Shown here: positions 56,676 through 64,000 of the stretch, piece after piece
How positions within the stretch are numbered: position 1 is the stretch's first letter
Layout of the letters: every line of letters starts with the position of its first letter
DNA from: Astropecten irregularis
Lineage: Eukaryota; Echinodermata; Asteroidea; Paxillosida; Astropectinidae
Direction: 5' to 3'
DNA length: 64,000 bases
NCBI GenBank assembly: GCA_963971285.1
Contig: OZ020254.1
Coordinates: forward strand, 17,638,932 to 17,702,931
Notes under the pieces: model-generated
What the model saw: the letters and a program-made list of their open reading frames with translations, nothing else
Database searches by the model: none
Told to the model about the DNA's origin: nothing
Made by a program: the position numbers and the translations under genes

Positions 56676-57590
56676 TAACTGTAATTACCGCCACAAATAA
56701 TCCTTTCCTTGTTCAGTAATGATTATTAAACGTGAACATTCAGCTGTCATAGCATTGAGTGTTTCTTCAGTACAACAAGCAAAAAATACAAATGTATGCT
56801 ACAATAAATTACACATCAATGAAGTAAACAAAACTAGATGTCAATGTATGGAGGTAAACCAAAGCCCACTTGGTTAACTAGGTCCATAAGATTGTAATAG
56901 TTCATGTAATAGTTTTTCAGTTTTCAAGTTAAGGGGTCCCTGGTTCAAATCCCACCAGAGGCATCAATGTAGATTGAGCTTTTACTTGACAAGTTTCTCA
57001 GATAATCTAACCTTAAGTTTCTGGTTCAAATCCCACCAGAGGAACTATATCAGTGTTGAAATCCTTACGTCAAATTCACAACAAAGTAATTGTCCTTCGG
57101 CAATGCTACACATTCTTGATCACAGAATTGTAGCTTTGGGTTTTTCTCTCGCAGGTATTTGGTTGGTCTCTGGTTCAAATCCCACCAGAGGAGCCTGATA
57201 GCTGCAAGTTTTTAGGAGTAATCCTGCTGAGATTTACCACCTACATTGACATCTGACTTTACATAGTTACATAAAAACTTACAATTCTAATGCACAAATA
57301 TTATAGCAATGATAGATAAAATAATTCTATTTACTTTATGATGACTCCTTCTAGTACTGGACAGGCAACATCACTGGAATGGGTGACATCTCATTGGTAG
57401 AATGCCTTGACAAGATCACCTAATACAGTCAAAGAAACGAAACATAATTTGGTAAATAATTTTACATAAACTGACTAAATCCATATCAAATATATATAAA
57501 TTGATGGTAAATGTGTTGTTTTAAGGGATAACACATGTTTGGTAAAGGGTCACAGAACAGCACTCACACTTAAACAGCTTTGACATTTAC

Positions 57591-58100
57591 TGTGTGTCCC
57601 AAAAAAAAAACATACCCAATTTCAAAATGTTATGGAAAGAAATTGTATGTTTTAAGCTATTTGATTTTTTGTCTATTGCATTCACTATACTGGGTAAATT
57701 CTGACAAAATTTCAGTGCGATCCATTCATGCATCACCGAGCAATATACACTGTCTTGAAAACTCCATTAAACTACCACTACAAATGAGTGACAGTTGTGG
57801 TCATCTTAGTGGTGATCTGTGTGTACTGAATGTGGGCGGCCACATCGAGGGGAGATTTACAGATCACAACTAAGAATGTTAAGATGACCACCATTGTCAC
57901 TCAATTATAATGGAAGCAAAATGGACTTTTCCAGACAATCAGTAATTGCTCATTGATGCATGAATGGATTGCATTGAAAATTCATCAGAACATGGTCTGG
58001 GAGATTTTGAATGCATTATACTAAAAATCAAATACCTACACACTTACAATTCCTTTTCATAATTTTTTGAAAAATGGGTATCGTTTTTGGGGGGACACAC
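57591..58100. mobile_element. Hairpin-like MITE with GTGTGTCCC ends, right arm only
   Basis: TGTGTGTCCC followed by an A-run and CATACCCA faces ATGGGTATCG and GGGGGGACACAC. Further pairs inside, such as TCCATTCATGCAT against ATGCATGAATGGA, make most of the 510 bp self-complementary. Confidence 0.78.
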
Positions 58101-60049
58101 TGTCTTTAGCATAAAGAGGGTCCTTGGTTCAACTCCCATCCAAGGCACAATGTGGATTGAGTTCTCTACTTGATCATACGTGTCTGCAGGGCTCGAAATA
58201 TCCACTAGACCGAGGACCGAGTCTAGTGATTTCAGTGTCGGTCTAGTAAAGTGTGAACCGCACAAGTCCGGTTGTCTAGTGATTTTGTTTTCCTTGCACA
58301 AATAAAATGGTTCCTAAAAATGATGATTGTTGACACATCATTGCATACAATAATGGTTTTCCTATGTACATGAAAGCTACAGGTCTAGTGAAAAAAGTTC
58401 AGGTCTAGTAAAATGCTTCAGTTACTAGACCTGCTGTCCAGAGCTTTTATTCACTAAATTCGACCCCTGGTCTGGTATTTCAGGCAGATATATTTGAATG
58501 GAAAGTTTTTACTATCATCATCATACTGTGAAAGTCATCTGTGAGGATTTCTGGGATTTGTTTTATCTTACCAATCATGTGTTATCCCTTTAAGGTTAAA
58601 CATCTTGACTAACTTTTAGTAGGAGAAGTCACACTTACTTGTTTGATGCATAACTGATTCCAGATGATGCTCATGGTACCAGCCATGTTGTGTGTACTGA
58701 TGGGAAATACAGTGAGTACAGGCGCTAGTATGCAGGGTCTTGGCATCAGTTGAGATCAAACCTGTGATAAGAAAACACAATTAAGATGGACTTGTAAAAT
58801 GGGTAAAGTCTCCAAATAAATACTCTCCAATTAGCTTAACAGCAGTTATTAACAATGTACAAGGTACAGGAATACAAATTCACAAGCAACTGCTTCCAAT
58901 TCCCCTGAAGCTTAATTGTGCTGGCAAAAGTCTTTCTGTTGAAAAGTTCATACTCCTTCAAGATGCAAGTTCATTGAATGTATAACTTCTATTTGTACCT
59001 GTGGCAGTCCAAGTGTAGCATCTTGGCTGGCTGAATAACTGGATGACTGCTTCCTAAGGGGATGGGTATTTGAACAGTCAAACTAGATGGCTGGGCTGGG
59101 TGGCTGCATGATGACTGTCTCCCTTGACTGATGGACAGATAACTGGTTGCCTTGCTGGAATCAGGGGGTCTGGCATCAGCTCAGATCAGGACATCAGGTC
59201 CAGTAAAGTTGAATAAGATCAAACCTGTGACAAGAAAACAACATTGGAAATCAACAGAGTGTTAAAGGTAAAAATACATGATTGGTAAAGGTCACAGAAC
59301 AGCACTCATACTTTGTCTGATCAAACATGTACATGAAATAATAAACCTGTGAAAATTTGAGCTCAATCGGACATCTGAGTCATGAGAAAATAGCGAAAAC
59401 CCAACTAAATTTTTCTTATAAAACATGAAAAATGGTTTTGGTCTTACGCCAAGATCAAAACTGTTTTCGGTCTTTGTTTTAAATAATTTCTGGATAATAC
59501 AGCATTTCAGGTGGAAATATGTTGACATCTTCATACCTTGAGTGAAAGGGGATAACTAAAACAACTCAAGTGAGGGTGTCCTTTATGTTTGTTCCAAAAA
59601 TCGTTCGGACGAACGATCATTGGAAAAGACACTAAATCTTGATTTCCTTGAAAAACCCAGCATTGATGATGAACCAAGATTTCCCATGGTGACTGTTTGC
59701 ACTGTTTACGAACTGTCGAGTCCATTTTCTGTCTCAAACTCAATAATTGTTTTTTGGAGGCCTTGCAAATCCTATACGCCGCCTTTAAAAACATTGTGAA
59801 TGAAAATGAATCAGACAGCACATCTGTCACTGTCTTATTTCATGAAGATTATTTTAGCCCTGCAAGCACCACCAGATAAAATTTGCAACTTGATCCTCGT
59901 ATGGATGAACAAGTCTGAAAATCTAGCAATAATTGTTAAAATGTACCTGTCCCAATCCAAGTGAGGCATCCTCTTGGCTGGCTGAATGGCTGGATGACTG
60001 CTTCCTTAGAGGCTGGCTAGTTGGACAGTCACACTCTCATTGGCTGGGT

Positions 60050-60720
60050 GGCTGGTGACTGTCTTTTCATGATAGACTTGAAGGCAAGTTGGCTGGCTGG
60101 CAGGTAGGTACTTTTGTAGGATAATCATGAATGCTCTGATTAGTTGGATGACTGTCTGGATGGCTGGTGACTGTCTCCCAATAAACCAGAAAGCTGTCCA
60201 GTTGGTTGGCTGGCTGGCTGCTAGTGCTAGTCCCCAGATAGTCATGAATGCTCTGACTGGTTGGATGACTGGCTGGATGGCTGGTGACTGTCTCCCAATA
60301 AACCAGAAAGCTGTCAAGTTGGTTAGCTGGCAGGTTGGCTGGTTGGTTGGCTGGCTGGCTGGCTGCTAGTCTTGTAGGGGAGTCATGAATGCTCTGACTA
60401 GTTGGATGACTGGCTGGATGGCTGGTGACTGTCTCCCAATTAACCAGAAAGCTGTCCAGTTGGTTGGCTGGCAGGTTGGCTGGCTGGTTGGCTGCTAGTC
60501 TTGTAGGATAGTCATGAATGCTCTGACTAGTTGGATGACTGGCTGGATGGCTGGTGACTGTCTCCCAATAAACCAGAAAGCTGTCCAGTTGGTTGGCTGG
60601 CAGGTTGGCTCAACTTGGCTGGCAGGTTGGCTGGCTGGCTGCTAGTCCCCAGATAGTCATGAATGCTCTGACTGGTTGGATGACTGGCTGGATGGCTGTT
60701 GACTGTCTCCCAATGGAGAG
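60050..60720. repeat. Minisatellite of about 117-145 bp units at the right end of the palindrome
   Basis: CATGAATGCTCTGA recurs at about 60126, 60243, 60384, 60512 and 60657, each followed by GATGACTGGCTGGATGGCTG and TGTCTCCCAATAAACCAG. It is the inverse of the unit at 22743-23480. Confidence 0.85.
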
Positions 60721-61080
60721 ACTACATATGTAAGTTACTGGTAAGCAGGTGATGAAGCTGGCTGACTGAGTAGCCCTCACAGGGAGACTAGGTTACTGGT
60801 AAGCAGGTGATGAAGCTGGATGGCTGAGTAGCCTTCGCAGGGAGACTAGGTTACTGGTAAGCAGGTGATGAAGCTGGCTTACTGAGTAGCCTTCACAGAG
60901 AGACTAGGTTACTCACTGGTAAGCAGGCGATGAAGCTGGCTGACTGAGTAGCCTTCACATGGAGACTAGGTTACTGGTAAGCAGGTGATGAGGCTGGCTT
61001 GCTGAGTAGCCTTCACAGGGAGACTAGGTTACTGGTAAGCAGGTGATGAAGCTGGATGACTGAGTAGCCCTCACAGGGGG
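60718..61080. repeat. 58-bp minisatellite
   Basis: About six units of GACTAGGTTACTGGTAAGCA followed by GGTGATGAAGCTGGCTGACT, GAGTAGCC and TCACAGG. It lies just outside the palindrome. Confidence 0.85.
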
Positions 61081-61850
61081 ATAAGAAGATGGTGACCTTG
61101 CCCTTGTGCACCTGAAGGCCCTGGAAGAACAAACACATAAACATAATACCATGTCAATCAATTTTTTTACCAGGACCAAATTGTTGACACAATAATAGGT
61201 ACATCTATTCATTCCAATTTGCATCAGGACTGAGACCGCTGAACATAGTCAGAAATTCAAATCAGCAAATTCCCAACAATTGCAGAATGCTGCTGAATAC
61301 CAGCATAAACATCGCTGTCCATGCGTACCGCTAATGCACGTTGTCTATGGGCGCGCACGAGTACTTGTTCAAAAGTTGTTGGTTTTGCTCAATAATTTCA
61401 GTAAAGAGCGATCAGAATTACGGAAAATTGCGTATTGATTATTTTCATGCGTTGAAAATGTGATACTTTGGTTAACAGTTTGGCAGATATGCCGGAAAAA
61501 AGAATTGGCCGCGCGGTTGCCTATGCCACAGCGTGCACTAGTACTATAGGGTCTTTTCCGCTTCCGATTACATGGGATTAATAAATTTTCCCTCGCATAC
61601 CAGTAACAAATTGTTGTCTTTTCATTAGGGAATTCACACCACATAAGTATGAATCTTGGCAGCTATTCTCTCTAAGTACTATACAAGCTAATTACTGCGA
61701 CCGTATAACCGGCGTGAGGCAATTAGCTTGATTTTTCCATTCTGGAAGTTTTCATTTATTTAATTTATTATTTCTCAAAACAGAAAACAAGGAACTTTCA
61801 AAATAAAGAGAACAACAACAGAGTCTGATTACCCCCGACAATTGCCTATA
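61081..61850. other. Unassigned region with one weak candidate exon (minus strand)
   Basis: On the minus strand TTTGTTCTTCCAG (about 61135-61123) is a good acceptor followed by an open GLQVHKGKVTIFLSP. No donor is clear and the frame runs into the minisatellite. Nothing else recognisable was seen. Confidence 0.25.
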
Positions 61851-61886
61851 GAGAGCATGCAAGTGAAGTCATTTGACAGCTTATCG

Positions 61887-62071
61887 GCCATTTTGGACGG
61901 CACGCGTACGCGCGCATGTGTACGCCTACGTACCAGACAGCATCATTATGTGCAAGCACTTCTGCGTACGCGTCCGGTTGATTTGCAAGCTACGCGAACG
62001 TATGTGGGTTACATGTATACACTGTTAGTACGTGCATTATACATGTGTACAGCGTTGCCGTCCAAAATGGC
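61887..62071. repeat. Foldback element with GCCATTTTGGACGGCA ends
   Basis: GCCATTTTGGACGGCA at 61887 faces its near reverse complement, TGCCGTCCAAAATGGC, ending at 62071. The interior is rich in CpG and ACGTACGC-like words. The stretch 62072-63001 shows only AT-rich sequence with no supported gene. Confidence 0.78.
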
Positions 62072-63001
62072 GTCCTGATCACGTGACTGCACAACCTCTA
62101 TAAAAGTAATCTGAATCAACAATTATAGAGGCCCCAGTCCCCGGCGATTGACTAAAAATAATAATATAATTTGTAAACAGTGACAAACTCAATAAGCTCT
62201 AAACACGCGTACTGACAACACTATTCCCATAAGACACATCTACAAAAGTGGATTATTTAGTTAATTGTACTAAAGAGTTTTTATATTTATTATTATTTTT
62301 TTCTTCTTCAAATAACCACAAGGATGTTTTCATCACAAATGCATATATGAAAATTGATTGTAATCCAATCTAATTTCCTTTGCCATTTCCCAGAAGTTGA
62401 CTAAAACAATTCTTCTTGATTAAATGTCCTCGATTTACTTAACGGATTGATAATATTCACTAATACTTCTCATAATATTTCTATGAAAATTACGACAATA
62501 CAAGTATATATATGCAGAATAACATAAGAGCTCCATACTGTGCGTGTACAGTGTACTGTATAATGTACGTACATGTATTGCATATTGGCCAAGGGACTAA
62601 ATATACTTACTTTCGAGCAATATTGCATAATTTGATGCCGTGAAAAATCAAATATTTGGTTGAGAAACCTTGCTTTATGTATTGACAAGAATTCAAGTTT
62701 ACACTTATGTTTTTTTACGATTTTAGTGAAAGTTTACGATGTATACCACACGACCGCCATGTGTTTTGTGCACGGTACTCACGCACACATGGCAATGTTT
62801 ATCCTGAATGCCCTTTGACCTTCTACTTTCCGGATATGCGCAGTCGGAATGCCGAACTGAACTGGCTTACTTTGCAGAATACCCTGCCACTCATCCCTCC
62901 CTCATTGAATCGAACCTGTGTCAAATTTCAAATGACCTTCTTGGCCGCTCAAATTTTATGTTTATGTAGGCCTACACTAGTGAGTAGTACAGTACAGCCA
63001 C

Positions 63002-63512
63002 AGACATAAATAACCCATAGTGCATAGACTGACAGCGCCCTATTCAAATGCATGGCGGGGTACCGTAATTGTGACGGCACCCGACTATTGCCAAACTATG
63101 GGCAAACAATTTTACTTTTACGCACGCTTGAATAGGAAGGATTTATTCAAACGGGAAATTCTAGATGAAAACGAATTGGTATCCACTTTAAACCCATTGG
63201 AGCATTCAGTATACCTCACGTACCATTGAACAGTAATATAACTTTCTCAAATAATGGAAAGATTGAATGAAAACTTTTGTGTTTGAAATTTCATCTTGAT
63301 TTTATGAGAGGGAACTAGCGCGAGATTACGTGCGCAACTGGCCTCTTTTAGAATCTTTGCAAGATTTTGAAATAAATCAATAGTTTACGTGCGGCGCGCG
63401 CGCCTCGCGCACTGAGTGACGCGCACTTTGCCCATAGTTTTTTGAGATGGCGTCCGTTTCCAAAATTACGCGCTCACGCCCTCTGCTGTCGGTCTATAGG
63501 TTATTTATGTCT
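63002..63512. mobile_element. Inverted-repeat element with AGACATAAATAACC ends
   Basis: AGACATAAATAACC and GACAGCGCCCT at the left face GCCCTCTGCTGTCGG and GGTTATTTATGTCT at the right. It is about 510 bp. The 69-residue frame inside has no family I recognise. Bases 63513-64000 show nothing I can name. Confidence 0.7.
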
Positions 63513-64000
63513 ATGAGTACAGCCTATACACTACACTCAACAGCTTTACATAGCCTAGGGCCTACCAACCTACAGGGATTTCGAGTGTGCACTCGATTCT
63601 CCATCCAAACTTTAACAACCAATAGCCTACGTTTTTTCTATTTAATCAATGGCAAAAACGGTACAACAGGGAGTAGTTTATCAAATTTAAGCAAAATTAT
63701 ACCAGTATACAGTACCTGTACTCTGTAGTGTTATTTGGACGTTGTTTGAGAAGGATTTTTTCTTGGGAAAATCTTCAGACGGTCGCATGGCTTCTAAATG
63801 AAGGCCGCCCTCCATAGTTGAGTCTTCACCAGACTAAGCAAATTACTACGGAAGCGTATTACCGCCACGATAATAATAAAACCCTCATCATGAACGTACA
63901 CATAATAATAATTGATAAACCACGAACTTTACCTCGTTGTTTTATACTCTCCCTCACATTTATGTGGTAACTAAAAAGACACATTATGAACAATTAGGGC

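Larger units (their letters stand above)
46560..60720. repeat. Right arm of the giant imperfect palindrome
   Basis: Mirror of 22650-46540. It lacks the 4.1 kb transposon, the Penelope pair, the hAT-like element and the 460-bp MITE of the left arm. It carries its own insertions at 56335-56675 and 57591-58100 and its own tandem expansions near 49430-49890 and 50188-50575. Confidence 0.9.

Noticed and set aside
59531-59830. A 99-residue minus-strand frame as a gene
   Set aside because: It has no recognisable domain, no clear splice sites and no mirrored copy in the left arm; it stays unassigned.
22650-60720. Maverick/Polinton or other giant virus-like transposon
   Set aside because: No polymerase, integrase, packaging ATPase or capsid-like frame was found in either arm, and the inverted arms fill nearly the whole structure.

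Overview
This is a 64 kb piece of animal nuclear DNA: genes are split by GT-AG introns, non-coding DNA is AT-rich, and short inverted-repeat elements, retroelement tails and minisatellites are dense. The repeat style and gene content suggest a marine invertebrate deuterostome, most likely an echinoderm. That is inference; nothing in the window fixes the species.

Region 1 (about 1-19,760, + strand) holds one complete protein-coding gene, a five-transmembrane prominin (CD133 family). I could chain 23 exons from the ATG at 1168 to the TAA at 19414-19416. All splice phases close and the product is 878 residues. The introns carry many small inverted-repeat (MITE-like) elements, some nested, plus two copies of a tRNA-like repeat and a LINE tail. 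The 3' UTR is largely a MITE that also carries the first AATAAA.

Region 2 (19,760-22,650) is AT-rich intergenic DNA with a few degenerate repeats and no gene that I can support.

Region 3 (about 22,650-60,720) is one very large imperfect inverted duplication with its axis near 46,550. The left arm is about 24 kb and the right arm about 14 kb. Much of the difference comes from left-arm insertions and duplications: a 1.1 kb tandem duplication, a hAT-like element with a perfect 8-bp target duplication, a head-to-head pair of Penelope-like retroelements (RT plus GIY-YIG, with hammerhead-ribozyme motifs), a 460-bp MITE, and a 4.1 kb DNA transposon with an intact 753-residue transposase ORF. For the 4.1 kb transposon and for one MITE the opposite arm still shows the unoccupied site, so these insertions came after the duplication. 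Arm similarity is patchy, from nearly identical to clearly diverged. Both arms start and end in related minisatellites.

Region 4 (60,720-64,000) has a 58-bp minisatellite, two long inverted-repeat elements, and one weak candidate exon on the minus strand.

Only two reading frames look functional: the prominin gene and the transposase. Most of the rest is repeat history. The most notable observations are the giant palindrome with its natural empty sites, the ribozyme-bearing Penelope inverted dimers, and the 14-mer array that flanks the transposase gene.
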